A stretch of DNA of 64,000 nt from Nitrosomonas sp. (GTDB lineage Bacteria > Pseudomonadota > Gammaproteobacteria > Burkholderiales > Nitrosomonadaceae): positions 124,001 to 188,000 of the forward strand of contig JAIETK010000005.1 of NCBI GenBank assembly GCA_019745325.1, given 5' to 3'. The translations under genes were made by a program, and so were the position numbers. Of this stretch, positions 17,990 through 27,441 are shown one piece after another. The notes beneath the pieces were generated by a model that saw only the letters and a program-made list of their open reading frames with translations, did no database searches and was not told where the DNA came from. How positions within the stretch are numbered: position 1 is the first letter of the stretch; each line of letters begins with the position of its first letter.

Positions 17990-19441
17990 TTAACGTAACA
18001 GTGAGAGTACGTTGTTAGGCAGTGAATTCGCTTGTGCCAGTATTGCAACACCAGCTTGCTGCAGAATTTGTCCGCGTGTAAGGTTTGCTGATTCTGCGGC
18101 AAAGTCAGCATCTTGAATCCGGCTCCGAGAAGCTGAGAGATTTTCCGATGCGGTTTGCAGGTTTGCAATCGTTGAACTAAAGCGATTTTGAATCGCACCC
18201 AAGTCACCACGTGAGCTGTTAATGGATTTTAATGCTTCATCCAATGTTCTGATCGCTGTTTGTGCATTGGTTGCGGATGATATATCCAATGTAGCTACAG
18301 AATTGAAAGAGCTGGTGGTAGCACCAAATTCCGTGGCATTACTTCCTGCCGCAGTGATCTGTCCGAAGGCGCTCGAAAGTTCAATGGTGCCCGTGACAGT
18401 TGTTGAGTCATTACCACCACTGGTTAGCGTCCTTGTTGTTGCGCCGGCAGTGACGTCGGCGGTGATGGTGCCATTGGTAAAATCTGCTAATACGATGTCT
18501 CGGCCATCTGATGTTGACAGTGTAATTGCCGATTTATCTGTCGCAGAAGCGAATGAAGCGGTGACACCGGTAGTAGATTGCAATCCGTTAATGGCGGAAG
18601 CCAAACCGCTTAGATCGGCGGCATCAGTGATTGTGGCAGAAACTGTGCTGCCATTGATTGTTAAAGCAGTTGTGCCTGTTCCTGATAGATTGCCGAGTGT
18701 GGCACTGTTGGATGCGGTTGCAGTGATGCCGATACCCGAGGCAGCCGTATTAATGGCCGCTGCAATAGCTTTAGCGTCATCGCCCGCTGCATAGCTAATG
18801 TTACCGGTGACGCCTTTATTATTAGCAAGTGTTAAACCGGCTTCTACCGCAACACCATTGGCAGCAGAGGCAGCCGCAGCAGCGGTTGCTGTACCCATTG
18901 CTGTACCATTGGTTGTCAGTATGTGGCTGCCTAATGCCGTGGCTCTTGCATCAGAAATTGATGCGATGTTGATAGTTTGATTTGCATTGGCACCGACCTG
19001 GAAGCTTTGATTCAAGAACGAACCATCCAGTAAGTTTAAACCATTAAATTGAGTTTGGCTGGCTACACGAGTAACTTCGGCACTCAATTGCGCAGCTTCA
19101 GCTTGGAGCGAAGCCCGGTCACCGGCACTATTGGTTGCATTGGCAGATTGAACAGCCAATTCACGGATCCTCTGTAAGTTGGCACCGATTTCGCCTAAGG
19201 CGCCTTCAGCAGTTTGTGAAAGAGAAATACCATCATTTGCATTGCGGACAGCTTGATTTAAACCGCGAATTTGTGAGGTCATTCTTTCAGAAATTGCAAG
19301 ACCTGCAGCATCATCCTTAGCGCTGTTAATCCGCAAGCCTGAGGACAATCGTGTCAATGAAGTATTTAATGCATTTTGTGAAGTATTCAGGTTGCGTTGT
19401 GCATTTAATGAGGCAACGTTAGAGTTAATGATTTGTGGCAT
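17990..19441 (-). CDS. fliC: Flagellin
   Basis: The filament subunit. The conserved N-terminal D0/D1 region (about 1-140) starts IINSNVASLNAQRNL and contains RLSSGLRINSAKDDAAGLAI; the C-terminal D0 region ends NNVLSLLR. The central part (about 175-390) is Ala/Thr/Gly-rich and variable, as in outward-facing D2/D3 domains. The protein is 483 residues with no cysteine seen. A sigma-28 promoter lies about 100 bases upstream. Confidence 0.97.
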   Translation of the reverse strand: MPQIINSNVASLNAQRNLNTSQNALNTSLTRLSSGLRINSAKDDAAGLAISERMTSQIRGLNQAVRNANDGISLSQTAEGALGEIGANLQRIRELAVQSANATNSAGDRASLQAEAAQLSAEVTRVASQTQFNGLNLLDGSFLNQSFQVGANANQTINIASISDARATALGSHILTTNGTAMGTATAAAAASAANGVAVEAGLTLANNKGVTGNISYAAGDDAKAIAAAINTAASGIGITATASNSATLGNLSGTGTTALTINGSTVSATITDAADLSGLASAINGLQSTTGVTASFASATDKSAITLSTSDGRDIVLADFTNGTITADVTAGATTRTLTSGGNDSTTVTGTIELSSAFGQITAAGSNATEFGATTSSFNSVATLDISSATNAQTAIRTLDEALKSINSSRGDLGAIQNRFSSTIANLQTASENLSASRSRIQDADFAAESANLTRGQILQQAGVAILAQANSLPNNVLSLLR

Positions 19442-19543
19442 TTGGGTTCTCCTTTTTTCAACTATTTAGTTTAGGCACTATTGCCTTTAATACGCTGGCA
19501 TGCCCCGCAATCCAAGAGGGTATACAACCACCGTTGCTTGCAG

Positions 19544-19570
19544 TTATCGGAAAGCGATTTGAAAAGTTTA
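19544..19570 (-). promoter_or_regulatory. Sigma-28 (FliA) promoter of fliC
   Basis: Read on the - strand the sequence is TAAACTTT, 11 bases, then TCCGATAA. This differs by one base in each half from the class III flagellar consensus TAAAGTTT-N11-GCCGATAA and has exact spacing. It lies about 100 bases before the flagellin start codon, leaving a long leader. Confidence 0.88.
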
Positions 19571-19737
19571 GGAATTTACCTTCATGATTTTTATCTAATA
19601 TTTGAATTAATAACGGTAATTCATGATATAAAGTATTTTGTAAAGCGCGAATGTTTTGTAAAATCGGAATAATTTTCAGATAGTTAATTGTGAGTGCTGC
19701 TACGTGACCTGTCGGCTTTAATGGATGAAGAACTCAG

Positions 19738-21306
19738 ATGATTCGTGACTTGACATTAAGGGTATTAATGATTGAATCCTCGGATGAGGATGTGAATCGG
19801 ATATTGAAAATCCTTGCGGAAAGTGATTTTCAAACTGACTATGTTTGTGTTGATACAAAGAAGGGACTAGAAGATGCGCTTCAAACACAGACTTGGGACA
19901 TGATTTTGTCAGAAAATAATTTGCCGCAGCTGACTGCAATACAAGTAATTGAGATTGCGAAGAAAAATAAGCCCGACATTCCGGTGATAATTGTTTCCAA
20001 TCAAATAAGCGATGAAGCAGTGGAGTTTCTAATGGGATTGGGAGCCTACGATTTGTTGACCAAGACGAATCTTGCGAGATTGGTTCCGGTAATAAGGCGA
20101 AGTATCAGCGAATCTGAAAATTATCAACGATTTATTTCAACGCAAACTGCACTGCAAAAAAGCGAAGAACTGTTTCAGGCTATTACATCTAACCTTCCGG
20201 GTGTTGTTTTTCAATTTCAACTGGATGCTAATCACCAGGCAAGTTTTTTATATGTGAGCGATGCCAGCGAAACACTGTTAGGGTTGTCGCCATCTATGCT
20301 GATCAGTAATCCTGGCTTATTTCCGGAATTAATTCTGACGGATGATAGAGTTTATTATGATCAACTGATGATGATATCTGCCAAGCAACTTTCAACTTGG
20401 AATTGGGAAGGATGCATTCAAGTTAAAGGCGATAGCGATATTAAATGGATCAGCTTGCGTGCAACACCAAGGAGAATGCCCGATGGTGCGACCCTCTGGG
20501 ATGGGATCATGATCAATATTACCCGCAATAAGCTGGCTGAACGTGAAATTGCCCGCTCACGCGAACAGCTTGCAGAACTGTCATCTTACTTGCAAAAAGT
20601 AAAAGAACAGGAACGCGCCCGGATAGCAAGAGAAATTCATGACGATATCGGAGGGACGCTAACGGCTATTAAATGTGAGTTATTTCCATTTTTTGATTCA
20701 GCAGCCAGACCCATTGAATTTTATCAACAAAAGGCAAGATCCATTGAATCTCTTGTTGATCGTGTGATCGATAGCACACGAAGGATTTCATTGGATTTAC
20801 GACCCGGAATACTTGATTGTGGAATTGTCGCGGCGGTGCAATGGCAAGCCAAAGAGTTTAGTAATCGAACGGGTATTGTGTGCCGGGTGTCCTGCAGCAG
20901 CGATGAAATTTCAATAGACTCGGATCTTTCGATTGCAATCTTCAGAATTTTCCAGGAGACTCTTACAAATATTTCCAAGCATGCCAGTGCAACGCATATT
21001 CAAGTTAAGCTGGTCGAGTTGGATCAGATGGTTTTGCTCGAAGTAATAGATAACGGTCGAGGAATTACCGATCTCGATATGGGAAAGCATGAATCATATG
21101 GGATTCGTGGAATGCGTGAACGCTGCCAGCAATTAAAGGGGAATTTTCACATTATGGGAGAGACGGGGAAAGGTACCAAAGTGACGATACTGATTCCTAC
21201 TGAAAATTCTGGGTATCATTCCGGATATATGATCGAATCCAAAAATGAGTCAGAACTCATACAGCCTGGGACATCGAAAGCAAGAAAAAGAGCTGTAAAG
21301 CATTGA
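19738..21306 (+). CDS. NarL-type sensor histidine kinase with degenerate receiver and PAS domains
   Basis: A 522-residue cytoplasmic kinase without membrane segments. Domain order: receiver-like domain (about 5-125), PAS (about 145-270), HisKA_3 dimerisation domain with the phospho-accepting H301 in REIHDDIGGTL, and an HATPase domain with the G box DNGRGI. In the receiver the position of the phospho-accepting Asp is Glu59 (ILSENNLP), so it probably cannot be phosphorylated normally. The response regulator gene starts 16 bases downstream, forming a pair. It lies divergent from fliC. The signal is unknown. Confidence 0.9.
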   Translation: MIRDLTLRVLMIESSDEDVNRILKILAESDFQTDYVCVDTKKGLEDALQTQTWDMILSENNLPQLTAIQVIEIAKKNKPDIPVIIVSNQISDEAVEFLMGLGAYDLLTKTNLARLVPVIRRSISESENYQRFISTQTALQKSEELFQAITSNLPGVVFQFQLDANHQASFLYVSDASETLLGLSPSMLISNPGLFPELILTDDRVYYDQLMMISAKQLSTWNWEGCIQVKGDSDIKWISLRATPRRMPDGATLWDGIMINITRNKLAEREIARSREQLAELSSYLQKVKEQERARIAREIHDDIGGTLTAIKCELFPFFDSAARPIEFYQQKARSIESLVDRVIDSTRRISLDLRPGILDCGIVAAVQWQAKEFSNRTGIVCRVSCSSDEISIDSDLSIAIFRIFQETLTNISKHASATHIQVKLVELDQMVLLEVIDNGRGITDLDMGKHESYGIRGMRERCQQLKGNFHIMGETGKGTKVTILIPTENSGYHSGYMIESKNESELIQPGTSKARKRAVKH

Positions 21307-21322
21307 GAAGCTGGGGGGCAAC

Positions 21323-21955
21323 ATGATAAGCGTGATGATAGCCGATGATCATGCAATCGTTCGTCAAGGTTTGAAGCAGATATTGAGTGAGACTGATGAT
21401 ATTAAGGTTACCGGCGAGGCGGAAACAGGTTTTCAAGCAATTAAAATTGCCCGGCAGCAGGATTTTGATGTCATGCTGCTCGATATTTCCTTGCCGGACA
21501 GGAATGGTATAGAGATTCTTAAACAAATAAAGAAAGACAAACCAGGCTTGGCGGTACTGATGCTCAGTATGCATAATGAGCATGAGTTTGCGATCCGTGC
21601 TTTAAAAGCTGGAGCTTCGGGTTATCTTAACAAGCAAAGCGCGCCGGCTCAGTTGGTGGTGGCAATTCGCCAGGTATCGACGGGTGATAAATATGTCAGT
21701 CCGGCAGTAGCGCAAGAATTAGCCAACATTATTAATACGGATGTCGATAAACCGCTATATACCACGTTATCCGATCGTGAGTATCAAACTTTATGCTTTA
21801 TCGCTGCAGGGAAAACACTCTCGGAAATTTCCGCGGAAATGTTTTTAAGTCCGAAAACAGTCAGTGTGTATCGCGCGCGTCTACTTGAAAAACTCAAGTT
21901 ATCGAATAATTCAGAATTAATTCGCTACGCGATCAAGAATAAATTGGTTGAATGA
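21323..21955 (+). CDS. NarL/FixJ-family response regulator
   Basis: A 210-residue DNA-binding regulator: a receiver domain with acidic pocket IADDH, phospho-accepting Asp in MLLDISLP (D54) and Lys in GYLNKQS, then a LuxR-type helix-turn-helix (about 140-205) with LSDREYQTLCFIAAGKTLSE and SPKTVSVYRARLLEKL. A G-rich ribosome site precedes the ATG. It is the partner of the kinase immediately upstream. The target genes cannot be read from sequence; the neighbouring flagellar and c-di-GMP genes are natural candidates. Confidence 0.95.
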   Translation: MISVMIADDHAIVRQGLKQILSETDDIKVTGEAETGFQAIKIARQQDFDVMLLDISLPDRNGIEILKQIKKDKPGLAVLMLSMHNEHEFAIRALKAGASGYLNKQSAPAQLVVAIRQVSTGDKYVSPAVAQELANIINTDVDKPLYTTLSDREYQTLCFIAAGKTLSEISAEMFLSPKTVSVYRARLLEKLKLSNNSELIRYAIKNKLVE

Positions 21956-22052
21956 CTTTAAACCGTCGATGAGGTCAAGAAATCGACATTGCGGTCGATG
22001 TTTTTCGAGACACTATTTTTGAACATATTCTTTCTCTTCTTTCTTGCACCCT

Positions 22053-23756
22053 ATGAAGCAGTCCAAAGATTCTAATCCTACTATCATTGCGCGTGAAACT
22101 TTACGTCAGTTAGCGGTACTTAAGATTCCTCCAACACCGGATAACTATCTCAAGCTCTATCATCAAATTTCGGGTGATTCCGGAAATAGCGGAGATTCAG
22201 TTGCCAGCACAGTAACAGGTTCGCTAAAACCGGAGGGTCATCCAGTATCAGAGAGCGCAGCTTGGGGGGATACTCTGGAAGCATTGTTAAAGCAGTTAGA
22301 GAATAAGCAAGGCACTTTGACAATTGCGAAGAAAAGGGAAGGCGTTAAAAGAGTGCTTGCTAAGTTCTCAAAAGATTCCGAGCAACTGCACAATAAGCTG
22401 AAGGCATTGGTGGATTCTTGGGGAGAATCGAATGTAGCGCCTACCGAGTTAATCGAAAGTGGCCTCCCTGAAAATTCTTCCTCACAAACTTCTCGGTTGG
22501 ACACTCTGGATGCGCAAGACGAGCAGGCGGTTTCAGGGCAACGAGAGAAGGTGAATCAGTTTGCAGACCAGTTGCGGGAATTGGTATCGGAAATGCTCGA
22601 GCAGATTGTGGCAAAACGGATGGATGATGCAAACTTGGCTGATGAAGCGGAAGCGCTGGCGCATCAGCTACGAAGTACACGAAATGAATCGGAAATGCGG
22701 AATTTTATCGAGATTTTTCGTAACTTTAATAGCAAATTTTCAGATTCTGATCAGAATAGGGACGGATTGCAGCAAGGTTTGCTCAGATTACTGAATATGC
22801 TGATGGACAGCACGGGTGAAATATTGGCGGAAGACCAGTGGATCGGTACCCGGATCGGGCAGCTGCGGGAAACAATTGCTAAGCCGTTAAATTCTGAAGT
22901 GATTGAGCAAGCCGAGCGTTATTTGGAAGAAATCACACAACGGCAGGAAATTGTCAAAAGCAGTTTAAATGAAGCCAAACTGACTTTAAAGAAAATGGTG
23001 ACTTCACTGATTACCAATATTGAAGAACTCACCGATACGACCGATGGATATCAGGAAAAACTCGGACAGTATGTTGAGAAAATCAGTAAGACGGATGACA
23101 TTAAAGAATTGAATCAGTTGCTTGCGATGATTATGGACGAAACCAGGCAAATGCAGAAAAGCACGTCCAGTTACCGCAACGATTTCTTGGCCGCTCGTGC
23201 CGAGGTCAGTCTGGCGCAAAGTAAAATCAATCAACTTGAAACCGAATTGCAAGTAATGGGCGAAAAGGTTCATGAAGATCATCTGACCGGGATATTGAAT
23301 CGCAGGGGCCTGGATAGTGCTTTTGAGCGGGAAGCCGCCCGGTCTGCCCGTCATCAAGTGCCGTTATGTTTTGCGCTTCTGGATATTGATAATTTCAAGC
23401 AATTGAACGATACCCACGGCCATAAAGTTGGTGATGATGCGTTGGTTTATCTGGTTGAGTCGGTCAAAGATACCACGCGCCCGGAGGACGTTGTGTCACG
23501 TTATGGTGGTGAAGAATTTGTCATTTTGTTACCGAATACAAATCTTGAAGAGGGGGTTCAAATTCTTTCCAGAGTCCGGCGGAATCTAACCAAAAAGTTT
23601 TTTTTGCACGAGAACAAGCGCTTGCTAATTACTTTTAGCGCGGGTGTGGCGCAATTCCGCTCGGGAGAATCGCAGGAAAGCATATTCAAGCGTGCCGATG
23701 AAGCACTTTATCGGGCAAAAAAAGGCGGGAAAAATCAAATCCTGACATCGGAATAA
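22053..23756 (+). CDS. Diguanylate cyclase with long N-terminal coiled-coil region
   Basis: A soluble 567-residue GGDEF protein. The first 400 residues are helical with heptad-like stretches and start with the segment LKIPPTPDNYLKLYHQ, seen in a family of betaproteobacterial GGDEF proteins. The catalytic motif GGEEF is at 485-489. An inhibitory RxxD (RPED) lies five residues before it, so feedback inhibition is likely. The ATG at 22053 is preferred over a TTG three codons upstream, though neither has a good ribosome site. It precedes a second related cyclase. Confidence 0.92.
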   Translation: MKQSKDSNPTIIARETLRQLAVLKIPPTPDNYLKLYHQISGDSGNSGDSVASTVTGSLKPEGHPVSESAAWGDTLEALLKQLENKQGTLTIAKKREGVKRVLAKFSKDSEQLHNKLKALVDSWGESNVAPTELIESGLPENSSSQTSRLDTLDAQDEQAVSGQREKVNQFADQLRELVSEMLEQIVAKRMDDANLADEAEALAHQLRSTRNESEMRNFIEIFRNFNSKFSDSDQNRDGLQQGLLRLLNMLMDSTGEILAEDQWIGTRIGQLRETIAKPLNSEVIEQAERYLEEITQRQEIVKSSLNEAKLTLKKMVTSLITNIEELTDTTDGYQEKLGQYVEKISKTDDIKELNQLLAMIMDETRQMQKSTSSYRNDFLAARAEVSLAQSKINQLETELQVMGEKVHEDHLTGILNRRGLDSAFEREAARSARHQVPLCFALLDIDNFKQLNDTHGHKVGDDALVYLVESVKDTTRPEDVVSRYGGEEFVILLPNTNLEEGVQILSRVRRNLTKKFFLHENKRLLITFSAGVAQFRSGESQESIFKRADEALYRAKKGGKNQILTSE

Positions 23757-23969
23757 GTTGTATATCACATTGTTTATTATGGTAAACAAGGTGTATGACC
23801 GCAAATAGCACAGATTTCCCTTGTTATTCATTCAATTCATCCGGGTTTGGCTCTGTTAACTTTATGAGCATGGCAGTCTATACCGGAATGGGTTCTCCTT
23901 CGCAATCCAACGAATTTCCCCGAACTGGCGTAGCCTGGCATTCAATGCGGTTATTTGAGGAGAATAGCG

Positions 23970-24770
23970 ATGCAAGGAGCTACCGGACAGGGGCAAAAAA
24001 GAATATTGCGGCTGGTTAAATCAACAGATGGTATGACAAGTGAGCGAAAACCCATGATTGATTCGGAAGATTACTATAAGCAAGTTGAACGCTATGCTGA
24101 TCAGATTCGGAAGACAAGGAATGCCGATGAAATCATTCGCATTCTTGATATGGTATTGTCTGAAACCAGAGGATTGAGAGCCAATGACGAAGTATTTGCC
24201 GCTCAGGAGCAAATAAAACGTGCAGAGCAGAAAATTGAAACACTAAAGGATGAGATCGAACAATTACGCGGACTTGTGCAGACTGACCAAATGACCGGAG
24301 CTTTTAATCGTCGTGGACTGGATGAAACATTTGTTCGTGAGGCGGCGCGTGCTGACCGGAATGCACAATCGCTGGGCGTGGTAGTCATTGATCTGGATAA
24401 TTTCAAGCAGATTAACGACAGTCTTGGCCATCAGTATGGCGATAGCATTTTGATCAATTTTGTTGCTGTGGCCAAGGAAACGTTGCGTCCTACCGATATC
24501 GTCGCCCGTTTTGGTGGTGAAGAATTTGTGATTCTATTGCCTGATGTCGCCGTAGAGGATGCGTTAACCATCATCCAGCGGCTGCAAAACAATCTAGCCA
24601 AGAGTCTGTCGATTCAAATCGATAACCAATCAATGCCGGTCACATTCAGTGCCGGCGTGGCGCTACGTTCCTTTGGCGAACATCAGAATTCGGTTATCAG
24701 CCGGGCTGATAAAGCGCTTTATCAGGCAAAGCGAACCGGGAAAAATCGTGCAATTCCTGCACTAGCATAA
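23970..24770 (+). CDS. Diguanylate cyclase, short form
   Basis: A 266-residue soluble cyclase: a helical N-terminal part (about 25-95), coiled coil, and a GGDEF domain with GGEEF at 182-186 and the RPTD inhibitory site before it. Its GGDEF domain resembles that of the gene just upstream, including the TDQMTGAFNRRGLDE start, so the two probably arose by duplication with loss of most of the N-terminal region. The ATG at 23970 follows GAGGAG at a good distance; an upstream alternative start five codons earlier lacks one. Confidence 0.91.
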   Translation: MQGATGQGQKRILRLVKSTDGMTSERKPMIDSEDYYKQVERYADQIRKTRNADEIIRILDMVLSETRGLRANDEVFAAQEQIKRAEQKIETLKDEIEQLRGLVQTDQMTGAFNRRGLDETFVREAARADRNAQSLGVVVIDLDNFKQINDSLGHQYGDSILINFVAVAKETLRPTDIVARFGGEEFVILLPDVAVEDALTIIQRLQNNLAKSLSIQIDNQSMPVTFSAGVALRSFGEHQNSVISRADKALYQAKRTGKNRAIPALA

Positions 24771-24921
24771 TAATTTCGCAATATACGGCACCATTAAACA
24801 GTCTCCGCTATCCATAGCGGTTCGTGGCAATCTTTTTTCTCTGTGAAGAGATTTCTAAACATCCAGAAATAAAAAGCGGATTAGTTTTCAATACAACAAC
24901 GGGTTAATTGTGAGGAAATAG

Positions 24922-26160
24922 ATGGAAGGTTTTTTTCTTGGGCGACAGCCGATTTTAGATCGCAACCAAAACTTGGTTGCATTTGAATTGCTTTTCAGGC
25001 GAGAAGAAACGGACAAATCGGCTGCAATAACAGATGACTTATCTGCATCCGCTAATGTCATCATTAATGCCTATTGTCAGCTGGGTATTCAGAATGTATT
25101 AGGTAAGTTGCGAGGGTTTGTCAACGCGAACCCCGAACTGGTGATGAGTGACATTATCAGTTTGCTGCCAACCAAGCATGTTGTCCTTGAAATCAGGGAA
25201 ACAGAAACGATAACCGCCGAATTTCTGGCGCGATGCAGCGAACTCAAGCAGAAAGGTTATCAATTCGCCCTCGATAATATTGTTGAAATAAACGACAAGA
25301 TTGAAAAGTTGCTTCCAATCGTCAGCGTTGTGAAAGTCAATGTTCTGGCGATAGAAAAGCCGCAATTGACCAAACTGGTGGCGGAGCTGAACCGGTGGCC
25401 GGTATTGTTATTGGCGCTCAAGGTTGAAAACCGTGAACAAGAAGCGCTATGCCGGCAATTAGGGTTTCAAATGTTCCAGGGATATTATTTTGCCAAACCG
25501 GAAGTCATGGCGGTTAAAAGAGCGGATCCAGGAAAGCTCGCGTTACTGAAGCTGTTGACATTAGCCATGGGTGACAGCGATGTCGAGGAATTGGAAAAGG
25601 AATTCAAACATCAACCCGGTCTCAGCTATAACTTGATGCGCATGGTCAATTCGGTAGCCAACGGTTTGCCGCAAAAGATTAATTCGATTAAACATGCGAT
25701 CATGATTCTCGGTCGTCAGCAACTGCGAAGATGGATTCAATTGCTGCTTTATACTGCCGATCAAGCCGACGGCGGCGTGTCCAATGCGCTGATGCAAACA
25801 GCAGCAGCCCGGGGAAAATTGATGGAATTGATTGCGATAGCGGAGCGCCCGCATGATAAGAACCATCATGAGAGAGCATTTATGGTGGGGATATTATCGC
25901 TGCTGGATACTTTACTGGGTATGGACATGCAGCAGATCATCGACAAATTGGGCATTCCGGAAGACATGAGCCAGGCTTTGTTGACGCGCGATGGGCGGTT
26001 AGGGCAAGAACTGAAATTAGTCGAAGCCAATGAAAAAGGTGAAGTCACGGCCATTCAATCAATTTTGAATGATTTGGGTTTTATCAGTTTAAGCGAACTG
26101 GCTGATATCGAGCTGCAAGCGATTGGCTGGGCCAACCGCATTGGTGAATCGGTCGATTGA
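24922..26160 (+). CDS. EAL-HDOD signalling protein (YuxH type)
   Basis: A 412-residue protein with an N-terminal EAL-like domain (about 1-200) and a C-terminal HDOD domain (about 205-400). The EAL motif is altered to FELLFR and most metal-binding residues of active phosphodiesterases are not evident, as in the YuxH family, so it is likely a c-di-GMP-related sensor or scaffold and not an enzyme. It begins with the family signature FLGRQPILDRNQNLVAFELL. It stands after the two cyclases on the same strand with its own 150-base leader. Confidence 0.87.
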   Translation: MEGFFLGRQPILDRNQNLVAFELLFRREETDKSAAITDDLSASANVIINAYCQLGIQNVLGKLRGFVNANPELVMSDIISLLPTKHVVLEIRETETITAEFLARCSELKQKGYQFALDNIVEINDKIEKLLPIVSVVKVNVLAIEKPQLTKLVAELNRWPVLLLALKVENREQEALCRQLGFQMFQGYYFAKPEVMAVKRADPGKLALLKLLTLAMGDSDVEELEKEFKHQPGLSYNLMRMVNSVANGLPQKINSIKHAIMILGRQQLRRWIQLLLYTADQADGGVSNALMQTAAARGKLMELIAIAERPHDKNHHERAFMVGILSLLDTLLGMDMQQIIDKLGIPEDMSQALLTRDGRLGQELKLVEANEKGEVTAIQSILNDLGFISLSELADIELQAIGWANRIGESVD

Positions 26161-26225
26161 TACGGGGTGAATTTCTTGCATCGACTTGATCTACAATCAA
26201 TTCCTTAGATAGCAGTCATAGTTGT

Positions 26226-27245
26226 TCAGTTACGTTGAACCGGAGCAGTCCGGAGCTTATTTAGCAATGCATGCTGCAGTTCGGCATCGATCCAGGCTTT
26301 TTGAGGCAACGCCCACAGTTTATCATGCGCAAAATCCTGGCACTGCAGCGCATTTTCTTCCGGCATCAGCACCACGTCGGCTTCTGGAAAATCGATGTCT
26401 TGCAGCACAAACCGGTGATTCTCTACACAAGTGTGAAACTCAGCATTAATACCGGCTTTCATCAGAACCTCATATAACCAGGGGAAGTTATCGACGTCGG
26501 CGACGGCATGTAACCGAACGTTCCTGAAATCCGGAATTGATCGCTGTATTTCCGGTTTTTTCAGTTGATACGCAATTTCATGAAACAATTTCATATTGTA
26601 GGTTTTACGGTTTTCAAAATCATTCCGATAACCGGGGTTGCTGTTTGTAACGACAAGACTGTCATTATTAAAACCGTCAAGGCTTATCCTGAGCGGGCCG
26701 GCGGGTAATAGCAAGCCGTTACCCAAGCTTTGTTCGTTAAAATCCACTACAATCACCTCGATATCGCGCTCAAGCCGGAAATCCTGCAATCCGCCGCTGC
26801 AAATTATGATATTGCAAGCCGGATTCGCTTCCAGCATTGCTTTAGCAACGGCCACGTTGTCATTTCCGCTCCAGACCGGACAGGATTTTCCGCAGTGTTG
26901 GGCGAGTAACAAGGTCTTTGCGTCATAATGCCGGTGACTATTGTCGAGTGCGGCTGGACCGGGTAAACCGGAATGACCGGCGTTATCCCGCGTGATGATG
27001 GCCGGTGAAAATCCCTGAGCCAGCAGGCAATCCACTAACCACAGCAACAAAGGTGTTTTGCCGCCATCGTTAATGCTGGCGCTATCAATAACAATGACCG
27101 GAACCGGAAGTTTGACCGCGTGAAAGATATCCAGCCAATAACAGGCTTTTTTGATCAATATAAAAAGCCTATACATAATACTGAGCGGCCATAACAGCAA
27201 ATGTAATGGCGTGATGCGATGCCAATAAAGTTCTGATAATTTCAT
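26226..27245 (-). CDS. LpxK-like protein with degenerate kinase motifs
   Basis: The 339-residue protein has the length, N-terminal hydrophobic segment and fold pattern of tetraacyldisaccharide 4'-kinase (LpxK), which phosphorylates lipid A precursor at the inner membrane. The usual P-loop GNxxVGGTGKTP is changed to DSASINDGGKTP (54-65) and the catalytic DDGLQ is changed to SGGLQ (150-154), losing both Asp residues. Downstream family blocks such as VIVVDFNEQSLGNGLLLPAGPLR are kept. It is therefore likely inactive as a kinase or has another job; an intact lpxK must exist elsewhere if lipid A is normal. The frame is intact and not broken by stops. Confidence 0.72.
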   Translation of the reverse strand: MKLSELYWHRITPLHLLLWPLSIMYRLFILIKKACYWLDIFHAVKLPVPVIVIDSASINDGGKTPLLLWLVDCLLAQGFSPAIITRDNAGHSGLPGPAALDNSHRHYDAKTLLLAQHCGKSCPVWSGNDNVAVAKAMLEANPACNIIICSGGLQDFRLERDIEVIVVDFNEQSLGNGLLLPAGPLRISLDGFNNDSLVVTNSNPGYRNDFENRKTYNMKLFHEIAYQLKKPEIQRSIPDFRNVRLHAVADVDNFPWLYEVLMKAGINAEFHTCVENHRFVLQDIDFPEADVVLMPEENALQCQDFAHDKLWALPQKAWIDAELQHALLNKLRTAPVQRN

Positions 27246-27441
27246 CTTTCGTAAACGTATGAGATAAAACTGAGGAATCGTACCGAAGCTAAGGAAACGA
27301 TAGTGGAATTATAGGTATAAAAATTTTTGCGTGCCATCGAAGAACCAAAAATTAACAAAGGGATGAATATAATAGCCTGTTGTGTTTTCTGTATGGCCGG
27401 ATGCGGTGTTTTATTGAGGGGCGTTATAAGAAACACGGTGA

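Noticed and set aside
18222..18794. Long open frame antisense to fliC (190 codons)
   Set aside because: It is a reverse-strand echo of the Ala/Thr/Gly-rich flagellin centre, without a family signature or ribosome site.
12504..19441. Recent transfer of the flagellar cluster because of its lower GC content
   Set aside because: The AT-richer composition is partly due to the genes' amino-acid make-up; gene order is ordinary and no mobile-element borders are seen.
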